A stretch of DNA of 64,000 bases from Tetranychus cinnabarinus (GCA_022266195.1 WHVY01000005.1:124001-188000); one strand, 5' to 3'; counted from the first letter of the stretch, positions 1-12,200 are shown. Numbers and translations: made by a program. The notes: a model not told the origin generated them from the sequence alone.

Positions 1-123
1 TTGATAATCAAATTTAGATAAATAATAAGTAAATAATGAGTAGGCCACGATAGCTCAAATATTTGTTAAAAGTTTATAAAATAATTGTTAAATTTTTTAG
101 TTCTAACTTGCAAAATGGTCTAA

Positions 124-1606
124 TTAGCTATCAGTGGAGATAGCAAATCCTTTTTCTATAAGATCTTGAGCGATATTAAGATCCGTATCACCTTTAAGAT
201 CAATAAGTTCAACAAGATATTTTTGTCGAGGCTCTTTATCAACGGTGGTAGCTTTAACTGGTTTGGCAAAAACTTTTTCCCAGAGAGTTGCACGGGTGTG
301 TTTTTTGAAATAATCAATAGCGTCTTTACTCCAATCAGAATCAGCAACGGGTAATACGCCGGAAAGGGAACATTCAATTGCTTGAAAGGGTAATTTAAAA
401 AGAAAATCTTCGTGGAGAACCAAGAGTTCATTTCTCTGGACAATCGCTTCATTTCCAAAGTCGAGATAAAACACTGACACTTCTGTTTCATCAGTAATGC
501 TTGATGTATCCTCATAGGTGATTATTTTAACTCGATAATAATGTTCATCTCCCCTAAGAGGAGCAGCAGCTATATCGCCTACCTTAATTGAATTGAGTTT
601 AGCCTTCAAGCGATTGTCAGATCTTTCATAAAAATCAGTCATTTCAACCATTAATCGGTCAAGCTCCGCACTGTTTGATCCACAAGGTTGAACATAAAAC
701 TTGGATGGATTTTGTACACTAGAAACATACACATCAATACATCCATTATCCAGGTTTGATTCGAGTTTTTCAAACATTACGGTTGAAGTGAGTTCGTGAA
801 TATTATAATGGGAAGGAATAAAGGAGATATAAGAGTGGCCATTCGATTGATTCCGTGGTGGCCTATAGACATATTTTCCAAATCTACTATTTCTCAATTT
901 GTCATCAATCATCTTTATTGCGGTTTCAACATTGGCTGCTTCACCTGAATAAAGAAAAACACACAGAATTAATTATACTCTGACTAATTTGAGGTCAAAA
1001 TCAATGAATGATAAACAGGTTGACACTCTGCGGCAGGTTAAAATCAAACTTACCTCGAATCTCTACTGGCACTAGACCAGTATTGCCTTTTCGGACATGT
1101 TTAGGGATATTGACTTTGGCTCCTGATTCTTCAGATATTGATTTGATAGTTGAACCACCTTTTCCAATTACGAGGCCAACCTCACTAGCATCAATGTAAA
1201 TCCTTTTATTTATACAAGATAGAGCTGATGCAATAATTTGATCAATCATCTCATCAGCTTCTAGGACACCAGTAGGTGATCCTTTAATTGCAATTATTCG
1301 GTCAACATCCTCATTAGGGTGACCATTAGAGAACGTAATTTTTGTATTAGTCTCACGCTGGACTAGCTTGATAACTTCACCACCTTTACCAATGACAGCT
1401 CCGGTAGCTTCTTTGGGCACATTCTTGTGAATTGTTGTTGATCGAATAGTGTGAAATGAAGATGTAGTTACTTCGAGTCTAGGATCAAGTTCAAAGTTTT
1501 CGTCATCTTTTTTATATAAAACATAAAGAGCAGCGAGAGCAGCTGAGGCAGCAGCTCCTAGTCCAACAATCAAACCGATAGACACTTGCTTTTCAGGTCG
1601 GAACAT
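124..1606 (-). CDS. papi: Tudor and KH domain protein (TDRKH / Papi)
   Basis: Mitochondrial-surface scaffold that binds Piwi proteins and helps trim piRNA 3' ends (family knowledge). Two coding exons are read: 1606-1054 and 944-124, with donor GTAAGT at 1053 and acceptor TTCAG before 944. They join as ...EIRG/EAANVE and give 457 aa. An N-terminal hydrophobic stretch (about residues 8-30, Gly/Ala-rich) fits the outer-membrane anchor. Two KH domains follow, each with an intact GxxG loop (both read VIGKGG). The second exon carries an extended Tudor domain with FYVQ, VGDIAAAP, FYLDFGNEA and LPFQAIECSL, all typical of TDRKH. The ATG at 1606 is the first in this exon. The frame is open upstream to a splice-acceptor-like TTAG at 1619-1618, and a 19-nt exon at 2350-2332 would join in frame, so the true start may be there. 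Identity is confident; the N-terminus is less so. Confidence 0.9.
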
Positions 1607-1778
1607 GATGAAACTCACTAATGAAATAAAGGGTCGGGAAAATTAAAAAATAATACAGTTAACATTAAACATTATAACCAACAGCTAATTGGCAATTTAC
1701 AGAGAAGATGCTGAGAACACGAGACATGTTTTAATTTTTTTCATCATCTCATCATCTCATCTGCAAAGAGTAAATAAC

Positions 1779-2038
1779 AAAGAGTAAGGAGGAAGAGAGA
1801 GCGATGGATGAACATAAAATGCTATTTAATATGTATAACAATAGGTGGCGCAAAAGAAAGAGTCTCTTTCTTTTCTCTTTCTTTTTGGAAAGTACAATAT
1901 TAATTGTTTAAATACAATTTTTCAATAATTAAAAGAAAGAGAAAAGAAAGAGACTCTTTCTTTTGCGCCATCTATCCCACTCCGAAAGAAATACCCTTTT
2001 ATGTTCATCTATCGCAGTCTCTTCTACATTACTCTTTG
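1779..2038. repeat. Fold-back (hairpin) element, MITE-like
   Basis: The two ends are reverse complements. The left arm (about 1779-1885) contains AAAGAGTAAGG, GCGATGGATGAACATAAAA and a long GGCGCAAAAGAAAGAGTCTC block. The right arm (about 1928-2038) carries the complement in mirror order, with a few mismatches and small gaps. The central loop is about 40 bp and AT-rich. A transcript crossing it would form a long hairpin. No clear target-site duplication was identified, so a transposon origin is likely but unproven. Confidence 0.75.
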
Positions 2039-2331
2039 GTAAATAAGCTTGTGTCGCCATCTTGTTCTACATCTCAAATTAAAATTTTTTTTATGTGTTA
2101 ACAATGCTAACATAACATTCATGTCTGAACGGCACTTGAATTGAGTTTTTGAAAGATTAAATGTTTGCAAATCCACCATTAAAGTTGAGAAAATTCATGA
2201 TAGATATAAGATTGAACAAGAAAGAAAAATTAAAAGAAAAAATACTGGAGTGTCCATGTTAATGAATGTGCACTGATTGGATTAAATTTTAATGATGACT
2301 TGATTAGATCTGATAGATAATGATGACTTAC

Positions 2332-2350
2332 CGCTGAATTGGAGAGACAT
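2332..2350 (-). other. papi: Candidate 5' coding micro-exon of the TDRKH gene
   Basis: On the minus strand an ATG at 2350 opens six codons (MSLQFS) plus one base, followed at once by a strong donor GTAAGT at 2331. Spliced to the TTAG acceptor ending at 1618, it continues in frame as MSLQFSVSFIMFRPEK into the TDRKH exon. The intron (2331-1618) would contain the fold-back repeat. This is inferred from signals and phase only; the internal ATG at 1606 could be used instead. Confidence 0.4.
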
Positions 2351-3059
2351 AGTTTCGTCGAAATTGATTGTAGCATACGATTGAGGTAGGTAATTAATAT
2401 TTAAACACTTAAGGGACGTTATTGTGGCGATAACAGTTGATACAGTGATGGTGGCAATGGAGTTTAGTACGCCAGTTTGATATTTAGCTTTATATTTAGA
2501 CGAAACTAGCTTTTAGTACAATAATGAAAGCAGATTTTTTCATCAAATTAATTTTGCTGATGTAAATTTATATGAGCAACTGTGAAATGCACTTATTTCT
2601 TAAAATAAAATTTTCTGTTACCTTTAAAACAGATCAGTTCGATTTTTAGTTAAACCGACCGCTTTCAGTGATCATAATAGTTAGGGAGCGGAAACGTATT
2701 ACTAGTCCATAAAAATTGTTGATGCATACCATTGACCGAATACTTTTTTCATTTTATCGATAATTTTCTTGATTTTGACCATTTTCCTTAAAACTTTGAA
2801 ACTCAATATTTCAAGGATGCCATCATCTAGAATCTTCATTCTTTGAAGAAACATTAGATTATATTAAGGACTAGAACATAATATGACTGAATTCCTAAAA
2901 AATCTGAGCTAATTTATTTAATATGAATGAATATTCTAACACACAAGTATGGTCTTTGCATTATGCTTGTTTGTTTACTTTAACTTTATAAATCTAGTCT
3001 CAAATCTATGCATGAATGCTCAAATCTTGAATAATTCAATATTTCGATATTGCTATTAT

Positions 3060-5487
3060 AACTCATAACCAGAATTTATGTTTAGTCGAAGGAGCATGAT
3101 TGTGGATGATTCCATTCTCGAAATATTGAGGCTCGAAAATTTAAGAGAAATGGCCGAAAACAAGAGAAATTATCAATGAATTGAAAAAATTCTTTTATAC
3201 ATTATGTTTCAGTGCAAATTTTTATGGACAGAAAATAACTTTCAGTTCTTTAACTTTCACGGTTATGGAAAAAAGACGATTTAACGGAAAATAGAACTAA
3301 ACCGTTTTACAGATAGAAGAAAATTTTATCTATCGAAATAAGTTGATTTTCTGGTTGGTTCTTAAATGTTACATTGCTAAAATGAGTTTCACGGGAAAAC
3401 CTGCTACCATTATTGTACAAACAGCGATCGAAGTTTTAATTTTGACCTTCATTTTCTCGACTAATGTTGATCAGAGAAATGCATAAATCGCATAAATGGG
3501 CTCAGTATTCATGTCACTTAAAGTCAGCAAAGATTCTTTTTGAAGGTAATATATTTTTAGCCGTTTAAACTCATCTTTGTCAGTGTGTTCATTAATCTGT
3601 ATGAGAAGAGTTACTAAAAGACATAACCAACACAATTTTCACACTTACAAATTACTGAATGGTAAAAATGGACAAAAAAGGTGAAAATGAAATTTCTTGC
3701 AAATTTAGACTCTGTTAGTTGGTAGACACATAAAAACTGAGTCCATTTGTCCGATTCATGCATCTCTCTCATCGACAGTAGTCGAGAAAATGAAGGCCAA
3801 AGTTAAAACTTCGATCGCGTTTTGTGAAGCCATGCAAGTAGATTTTTTCATGAAACTAATTACAGCGATGTAACATTTGATAACCAACCTGAAAATAAAC
3901 TTATTTTGATAAATTAAATTTTCTGCAATCTGTAAAACCGTTTAGTTCGATTTTCAATTAAATCGACTTTTTTCCATAACCGTGATAGTTACCGAGCTGA
4001 AACTTAGCATTCGTAGATTAAAATTGCTTGGTAACATCATGGATTAAATAATTTTTTCAAATTGTTGATAGTTCTCTTAATTTTGGTCATTTCTCTTCGA
4101 TTTTCGAACCTTAATATCTCGGAAATGGTAGTATCAACAATCATCATTCTTCGATTAAACATTAGATTCTGACATGGGCTGTGATAAAGTTAAATTTCAG
4201 GTAATTCAAGGAAGTGCAATAAAAGTTATAACATTGTGATATTTAGGTTGTCAGATTTTTAATTGACTATCAAAGATAAACAGTTACTTAGGATGTGCTA
4301 GAAGAATATTCATTATGTAAGACATTTGCATAGATTTCTTTGGTTATCATTCATATTTTATTATTGCCCATAACAAGATCTAATGTTTAATCGAAGAATG
4401 ATGACTGTTGATACTACCATTTCCGAGATATTAAGGTTCGAAAATCGAAGAGAAATGACCAAAATTAAGAGAACTATCAACAATTTGAAAAAATTATTTA
4501 ATCCATGATGTTACCAAGCAATTTTAATCTACGAATGCTAAGTTTCAGCTCGGTAACTATCACGGTTATGGAAAAAAGTCGATTTAATTGAAAATCGAAC
4601 TAAACGGTTTTACAGATTGCAGAAAATTTAATTTATCAAAATAAGTTTATTTTCAGGTTGGTTATCAAATGTTACATCGCTGTAATTAGTTTCATGAAAA
4701 AATCTACTTGCATGGCTTCACAAAACGCGATCGAAGTTTTAACTTTGGCCTTCATTTTCTCGACTACTGTCGATGAGAGAGATGCATGAATCGGACAAAT
4801 GGACTCAGTTTTTATGTGTCTACCAACTAACAGAGTCTAAATTTGCAAGAAATTTCATTTTCACCTTTTTTGTCCATTTTTACCATTCAGTAATTTGTAA
4901 GTGTGAAAATTGTGTTGGTTATGTCTTTTAGTAACTCTTCTCATACAGATTAATGAACACACTGACAAAGATGAGTTTAAACGGCTAAAAATATATTACC
5001 TTCAAAAAGAATCTTTGCTGACTTTAAGTGACATGAATACTGAGCCCATTTATGCGATTTATGCATTTCTCTGATCAACATTAGTCGAGAAAATGAAGGT
5101 CAAAATTAAAACTTCGATCGCTGTTTGTACAATAATGGTAGCAGGTTTTCCCGTGAAACTCATTTTAGCAATGTAACATTTAAGAACCAACCAGAAAATC
5201 AACTTATTTCGATAGATAAAATTTTCTTCTATCTGTAAAACGGTTTAGTTCTATTTTCCGTTAAATCGACTTTTTTCCATAACCGTGAAAGTTAAAGAAC
5301 TGAAAGTTATTTTCTGTCCATAAAAATTGCTTTGAAACATAATGTACTAAATAATTTTTTCAATTCATTGATAACTTCTCTTGTTTTCGGCCATTTCTCT
5401 CAAATTTTCGAGCCTCAATATTTCGAGAATGGAAGCACACACAATCATGCTCCTTCGACTAAACATAAATTTTGGTTATGGGCAATG
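3060..5487. repeat. Nearly perfect 2.4 kb palindrome
   Basis: Bases about 3060-4167 are matched as reverse complement by about 4378-5487. Position pairs sum to 8544-8545 throughout (for example 3091/5453, 3101/5443, 4158/4387, 4166/4379), so the arms keep register with almost no indels across 1.1 kb. The unmatched centre is about 210 bp (4168-4377). Arm differences seen by eye are scattered single bases. This is the best-preserved part of the larger alternating array. Confidence 0.85.
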
Positions 5488-5537
5488 TTAAAATATGACT
5501 GAAAACCAAAAAAATCATAGCAGATTCCTGCAAAGCT

Positions 5538-5893
5538 GAATATTCTTTGGCACATCCTAAGTAACTGTTTATCTTTGATAGTCAATTATAAAATTTGACA
5601 ACCTGAGTAAAATAATGTTATAACTTTTATTGCACCTCCTTGAATTATCTGAAATTTAACTCTATCATAGTCCATGCCAGAATCTAATGTTTAATCAAAG
5701 AATGGTCATTGTCAATGTCTTACATAATGAATATTCTTCTAGCACATCCTAAGTAACTGTTTATCTTTGATAGTCAATTAAAAATCTGACAACCTAAATA
5801 TCACAATGTTATAACTTTTATTGCACTTCCTTGAATTACCTGAAATTTAACTTTATCACAGCCCATGTCAGAATCTAATGTTTAATCGAAGAA
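5538..5893. repeat. Tandem direct duplication of about 165 bp (linker sequence)
   Basis: A segment beginning GAATATTCTT and containing CACATCCTAAGTAACTG occurs at about 5538-5704 and again at about 5729-5893. The second copy is nearly identical to the reverse complement of the palindrome centre (about 4150-4330). The first is more diverged. The array therefore grew by both tandem and inverted duplication. Confidence 0.7.
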
Positions 5894-6310
5894 TGATGAT
5901 TGTTGATACTACCATTTCCGAGATATTAAGGTTCGAAAATCGAAGAGAAATGACCAAAATTAAGAGAACTATCAACAATTTGAAAAAATTATTTAATCCA
6001 TGATGTTTTCAAGCAATTTTTATCAACGAATTATGAGTTTCAGCTCGCTAACTCTCACAGTTATGGAAAAAAGTCGATTTAACTAAAAATCGAACTAAAC
6101 TGTTTTACAGAATGCAGAAAATTTTATCTATCGAAATAAGTTGATTTTCTGATTGTTTATTAAATGTTACATTGCTAAAATGAGTTTCACGGGAAAACCT
6201 GCTACCATTATTGTACAAACAGCGATCGAAGTTTTAATTTTGACCTTCATTTTCTCGACTACTGTTGATCGAAGAAATGCATAAATCGCACGAATAGACT
6301 CAGTTCTTAT

Positions 6311-7065
6311 GGTTCTACAAAACAACAGTCAAAAGGATTTCATTTTTAGCCGTTTTTACCCATTTTTGTCATTTAGTGATATGTAAATGTGACAATCGTG
6401 TTGATTGTGTCTTTTCAGTTACAACCATTGTTTTAGTAGTTTGTTTACCCTCTAGTTTGCATACGCTATAAGACTTGATATGTAAACTTTAATAGTAAAA
6501 CTTTAGTAATATTTAAACTGAATCCTCTCGAATTCAAAGATAGTCGCGAATATGGTCATTATTGCTTGTAGGTATTTTACTTTCCTTCTGTAAGCTCTTT
6601 GTTAATTAAACTTAAAATAATACTGAGTGTCGCTTCATTCAAAGTGTAAAGTGAAATTTCAAGTATTGAACCAAATTAAAATTATGTTAGTCATAAGATA
6701 TTTTGCTAACATTATTATCTAGTACTGTTTAGAACTAAAAGCCAACTTTGCTACAAATTATGTGATTAAGCTGACAAACTTGTATATTCGAGTGAATCAA
6801 TAAGCTAAATTAAGTTTCTATGTAAGTGATCAAAGAAATAATCAAGAGATTGAAAAGTTGTAAAATTTTTATTGCGATGCTGTACGAAACAGCGTAAATT
6901 AAAATTGATCGAAATTGAATCGAAACACTTAAAAACGGAAAACACTAAAACTTGGAGGCCATTAATCAATAGTGATGCTTAGTGAATTTGATTGCTATTT
7001 TCAACAGCAATTTCATTCCAGATTTTACTTAATTTAGTTCATATTTAAAAGTATAATTTATCACT
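6311..7065. other. Intergenic, no gene seen
   Basis: AT-rich sequence between the repeat array and the ABCH stop codon. It probably includes the 3' UTR of the ABCH transcript: a TTTATT, which reads as AATAAA on the minus strand, lies near 6868. Nothing else is recognised. Confidence 0.5.
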
Positions 7066-9282
7066 TCAAGATCGATTAAACTTGATTTTGAAAATAAAAT
7101 AGGATAAAGCCAGAAGCATGAAAAACCAACCGGTGGAAACAACCAGTCCAGGCCATATCAAAGGATGAAATGGAGCTCCTTCCTTAATCATTAGGCTTCT
7201 CAATGCTTTGGCGGGTTCAGTGAATGGAAGTGAACTCGACAAATAACGGAAATAATATGGTAGAGCTTCAACCGGCCAGAAAACTCCAGAAATAAAGAGC
7301 ATGTAAAGAAGTGAACCAAGTGCGACAAAAGCCAAATGTTGAATAGCAGGGAAAATGGCAGCGAAAACCATTCCATTTGTTTGGCCCACCAATGTTTGGA
7401 GAAGCAATAAAGCCAATCCTATCCAGAAGGAACCATAACATTTGATTTTAAAGACATAAATTACTACAATGAAAACAAAAGCACAATTGAGCGACAAATA
7501 TGTGAAACGGGCAGCAACTTGAGCAATTAATAGTTGACCAATGGTAATTCCGGTCGAATAGTTACGATCAAACATTTTGTCAGCAACTTCAGCTGCCAAA
7601 CCTAAAGCTGATAAACCTAAAGAGCAACTGTAAAGGATAACGACCATGAAACCCGGAGCAGCATAATCTTGGAGACCAAAACTTTCTGTGTCACCTAAGC
7701 TACCATAGATTGGAGTACCGATTTGAAAAGGCAGGGTACGAGCGTAGTATGGCAGGTTAGCTGCAGGAGCTGTTTCATTCATAACATCGAGCAATGACAG
7801 TTGGAGGCTGAGTTGAAGTGTGGTCATAGCGAAAGCATCTGTTAAATCTCCATAAACATTTATTGTACCTCTTTTAATTGTATCATCGTCAATGTCATTG
7901 GCACTTAAATAATTGATTCTTTCATGGAATGCTTCTGAGAACCCTCTACTCATATAAACAACACTATCCAATTTTGAGCGTCTTACATCAGCTAAACCAG
8001 CATCTAAACTATCGTAAGGAATTATATTTAATGTCTTTGGGTCCAATTTACTTCGCAATAAGTCTGGGTAAAACGGTATCTGATATTTAGTAAACGCTTG
8101 ATCAAATTCCTCGGGTCTTGCATGGAATAGTCCGTATTCAGGAGTTTCCTCAACAACCCATCCTATTGGTAAATCTTTTGGTGAATGTCCAAGACAAACG
8201 AACAGTAATCCAAGAGAAGTTATTGGGAACATGAAAAGAATCAACAAGAATATGGGTTGTCTCAGAATTTGAACCAAATATCGCTTATAAAGTGTCCATA
8301 TTGGCCAAAAACGAGAATAAATTGGACGATTATCTTGAGGTGATTTGAAGGGTTCTACTTTATCTAAATGGGAATCATCAACAACAACTGAAGCAATTGA
8401 TTTACGTTGTTTATTAAATGTTGGTAAACACATGGTGTTGCGACGTTTCTGATTCAAACAAATTTTGTAGAAAACATCTTCCAGATTGTCAGCTGAAAAC
8501 CGATTGATCAAAGATTCTGGTTCGTCTTCTTCCAGGATTTCTCCTTTTCTCATGAAACCAACCATCTTAGCCTTACGACATTCTTCGATATAATGAGTTG
8601 TTACAATGATGGTCATTGATTCTTCACGAGCCATGCTATAAAGAAGTTGCCAGATTCTTTCACACAATAGAGGATCAACACCAACCGTTGGTTCATCGAG
8701 AATCACTAGTCGAGGTTTATGGATAATTGTACATGCCAGTGATAAACGTCGCTGTTGTCCACCACTCATATTCTCAATGGGTCGCTTTTTATCTGGAATT
8801 TCCAATAAATTTACGAGATCGTTGATCTGTTTGCGTATAACTGGAGCAGGAAGAAAGTACAAATTACCAAAATAGGCTAACATTTCTTCCACTGTTAAAT
8901 CTGGAATCAGAGCAATATCCTGTGGCATGTAACCTATTCCAGGTCCGGGTACACCACTAACCCGTTCACCTGGTTTAGAGCCGAAAACCCGGACAGTTCC
9001 ACTATCAGGAGCTGTAAGTCCCGAAATTATTTTAAGTAGCGAAGTTTTACCACACCCGGAAGGTCCAAGTAATCCATAGATACCACCAGCAGGAACTGAT
9101 ATGGATAAATTATTCAAGACATAAGTAGCCTTATCACCTGATCCATAAGTTAAGCAAAGGTTACGACCACGAATGGCCAATTTAGTTTTAACTGAATCAC
9201 TTGTTTCACATGTTGTACTGATTGCGATGACTGGATGATTAGGTTGACCAGATGGATTATTGTTAGGATCAAAAGACACCAT
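7066..9282 (-). CDS. ABC half-transporter, subfamily H
   Basis: Intronless 738-aa half-transporter with NBD first and membrane domain second. The NBD has Walker A GPSGCGKTS (about 73-81), a Q-loop region at YMPQD (about 118-122), signature MSGGQQ (about 172-177), Walker B RLVILDEP (about 191-198) and an H-loop in VTTHYIEE. After a linker (about 270-330), one membrane span precedes a large loop, and a cluster of about five spans fills the C-terminal third, an ABC2-type permease. NBD-TMD order is shared with ABCG, but the sequence style matches ABCH (related to Drosophila CG9990/snustorr, where one member supports the cuticular lipid barrier). It must dimerise to work. All catalytic motifs are intact and the start ATG at 9282 is clear. 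The substrate cannot be inferred. Confidence 0.92.
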   Translation of the reverse strand: MVSFDPNNNPSGQPNHPVIAISTTCETSDSVKTKLAIRGRNLCLTYGSGDKATYVLNNLSISVPAGGIYGLLGPSGCGKTSLLKIISGLTAPDSGTVRVFGSKPGERVSGVPGPGIGYMPQDIALIPDLTVEEMLAYFGNLYFLPAPVIRKQINDLVNLLEIPDKKRPIENMSGGQQRRLSLACTIIHKPRLVILDEPTVGVDPLLCERIWQLLYSMAREESMTIIVTTHYIEECRKAKMVGFMRKGEILEEDEPESLINRFSADNLEDVFYKICLNQKRRNTMCLPTFNKQRKSIASVVVDDSHLDKVEPFKSPQDNRPIYSRFWPIWTLYKRYLVQILRQPIFLLILFMFPITSLGLLFVCLGHSPKDLPIGWVVEETPEYGLFHARPEEFDQAFTKYQIPFYPDLLRSKLDPKTLNIIPYDSLDAGLADVRRSKLDSVVYMSRGFSEAFHERINYLSANDIDDDTIKRGTINVYGDLTDAFAMTTLQLSLQLSLLDVMNETAPAANLPYYARTLPFQIGTPIYGSLGDTESFGLQDYAAPGFMVVILYSCSLGLSALGLAAEVADKMFDRNYSTGITIGQLLIAQVAARFTYLSLNCAFVFIVVIYVFKIKCYGSFWIGLALLLLQTLVGQTNGMVFAAIFPAIQHLAFVALGSLLYMLFISGVFWPVEALPYYFRYLSSSLPFTEPAKALRSLMIKEGAPFHPLIWPGLVVSTGWFFMLLALSYFIFKIKFNRS

Positions 9283-12200
9283 TACAGTTGGATTTGAAAA
9301 AAAGAATTCATAAAAAGTCTAAATAAAAGATGAAATAAAACTAGGAACCAAGACACAACAAAACAATTTGATGATTCGCCGTCTCTACACGATCTCTAGT
9401 TTTTGATAACAAATGAAATTTGAATTTTCGTGGTTTACAGTAAATAGGACCAACACAAAATTCAAATTGAAACTAGAAGCAACATTCAAAAAAGTCCAAA
9501 AAAAGGGTAACGGAAACAAAGGGAAAAGGCAAGATAAAAACACTCAGAATTGATTAATGGTGTTTTGTAAATTGATTGTAAATATCCTTAAACATGAAAT
9601 AATCTAGGTTGATTTATTAATTATGACGATGGTCTAACAAAAGTAAAAACAGTTGCAAGAGAAAGGAGGAAACACAATTAAGTTGATCAACATCTTCATG
9701 GACACATGTTGTCTGTTGTGACTAAACAGGACAACTTGCAGCTAGGGTTGAAAACTGAAAATGGTGCCTTAGTTAAACATGGCTAATACCAATGGATCAT
9801 TTCTTAATTTTCTTTCCTTTCTAAGTGCTTCGATATTAAACTGACCGAACCTCCTAATCATTCCAATCCTTCTCAGTTTGTCAGAAAACCCTTTTTCTTT
9901 CCCCAAACATTTTCTTCCACCAAAAACAGAAGTAAACATTTTTCCCTCCTTCGGACTCACTCGCATTACTTTAAGCAAACCTGTCGTCTTCAAATGTATT
10001 AGCTGAATAATCAGCTTAGTTTCGAAGGACAACAACATCTTTACCTTTCCTCTCTTTACTTCACTCATCTTCTCTGGCCATATTTACGATGATTAAAAAA
10101 AAAGTAAATGGGCTTGAGGCCATTTTAATCACTCTAACGTGCCCAATGAAAACTAATCAGGAGCCAGCTTCTGAAAGGGGACAAAATATTACCAAACCAA
10201 ATTCCTAAACCTTTTCCTCAATCCTTTTTCACTTCTGTCCACAGTTAGACTAATTGTGCTTTTTTTTCCTCATCCTACCCTTCCAACTATTCACATTCAC
10301 TCTTCCCTATTTACACTAATTGTTATCCTGACCAACAACCTGCTCAACCTGACCAGACCAGTAGCTGTTAACATCCAGATGTTAACAGTTCAACCAATTC
10401 TCGGCTAAAAAGCCATTTCTGTAGACATCTAGAAAAATCGATCAGCTTAGCCAGGATTAACAATATGTACCAAATTGCATTAAATCATCATCTGATTAAC
10501 AAGAAATAAAACATTCTAACATTACCAGGCGATGAAGAAATCTGAAAGCTTGTTAATTATATGATCATTGGAATAGATAATGAGTATTAACATGTAATAT
10601 CAGCTAATTACCATCTCGAACTTAATCTTGATTCAAATGTTTACTTTAAATCTTTATTTTGTTGATACAAACACCTTTTTCAACAAAAATTTCAATCAAA
10701 ATATCAACAAAATCAAGTGTTTTCCGACTAACTTTGTCTCTGCGTCATTCATTTCAATTCATCATTTTTCAGACTATTTATTTTCAATAATAATAAGCTA
10801 CCCAGAAGACTTATTTTATTATGATAAGTGTTATTACTGACAATTGGATAATATTATGACTGAAAAAATCAACTTGTTTCTGGGAAATTTTTAACCAACT
10901 TGTAATTGCTAGTTGCATCCAAGACAACACCAATGACCATCCAAACAATTTCAATAACAAACATTCATAACCTAATTGCCTTTGACAAAAATAATCGCCT
11001 CAATTATGATGATTATTAATCACAATTTATTTTGATTTACCTTCCTTTGGGCCTGGAAAGATTGTAATTCCATCATGAAAAATGAATACAATCAAATCAC
11101 TTTCAACTTTACATTCAAGGGTAAGACAAGGTTACTTTCAACTAAATTTGTCTAAAAAGTTAACAACTGATTATTAGATGGAAACAATCATCATTTCAAT
11201 TGTTACAAGTAATCTTGCCTTATTCAACAAACCATTGATACTTCATTAAAGACAAACAATTACTGTGTATCCATGTCTTGATTGTTGCACCCGTTTAAGC
11301 TAATGAGTGCCATTAAAAGCTATTAAATACACCGATATTTAAAACGATAACTTTTAATGTAGTCCAATAAATTTTCTTGATTCTTATGAGAATTAGCTTT
11401 TAATTGAAACTCTTTCATTGATATTTATCGTTTTAAGGTTACCGATTGAAAGGATTCAATGTAATTGCAATGTTTATTGGTATGTAAATTATGTTCACCA
11501 TTGAATTACTATTGACAATCAGCCTTCATTTGACTAAACTAATGACAATTGATCAATTTATAATCAATCCTTGGACTTGAATAAGCTAAACCTTTGTAAT
11601 GCTTAAGGTTTGGACAACAATTACGAATAATCAGAGGATTGATAAAAAATTTGAGGAAATGAGTAGCAAGTTGAGGAATGATTGAATAACAATTAACAAA
11701 TGATGTTGATAGAAATGTATTAATAATAGATTGAGGAAAAATAATTTGGAATCAATTTTGGTTAATTTTGTTGATCGTCCAATTGTCGATGTTAAATTTG
11801 TGGACGGTTTGGGTTGCCTGAGAATGAATTGAATGGCCGCAAGCCGTAATTTTGTTTATAATTTGTTGTTCCCATCCAAATGATCAGAAAAAAATTAAAG
11901 AGTTGGGCTTTGGATTGTGATGTTGGTGTCCTTCAACAATTGAATAAGCTGATTATTTAGTATGTTGATTGTGTATTACAAATATATGTGTGTTCATAAA
12001 AAATGGTTAACATTTGCTTGGTTAAGGCATAAATTATGGCAAAGGCAGTCATCGAGAAGGCTATTAAAGACGCTGAGTTGCGTCCGATGTAATGCAATTA
12101 GGTTTCATTTATCAAGGAGAAAAATCAACTTTCGTGTTTACATACCAAGTGTAATGATTTATCCTAATCAATGTTAATTATATTCACTATAATAGTGTTG

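Larger units (their letters stand above)
2521..6310. repeat. Non-coding array of six alternating inverted repeat units
   Basis: One unit of about 430 bp occurs six times in strictly alternating orientation: reverse 2521-2872 (diverged), forward 3075-3520, reverse 3731-4170, forward 4378-4812, reverse 5030-5468, forward 5874-6310. Landmarks in forward copies are CTAATGTTTAATCGAAGAATG at the start, ACGGTTATGGAAAAAAGTCG in the middle and CATTTTCTCGACTACTGT near the end. There is no open frame of note on either strand. The array lies between the TDRKH 5' region and the 3' end of the ABCH gene. It could be a fold-back transposon cluster or a species-specific satellite; I recognise no known family. 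Confidence 0.85.

Noticed and set aside
9769..10068. Minus-strand 99-codon frame upstream of the ABCH gene
   Set aside because: It has an ATG but no recognisable domain, and it lies in the ABCH 5' region. Composition is not clearly coding and no splice partner was found.
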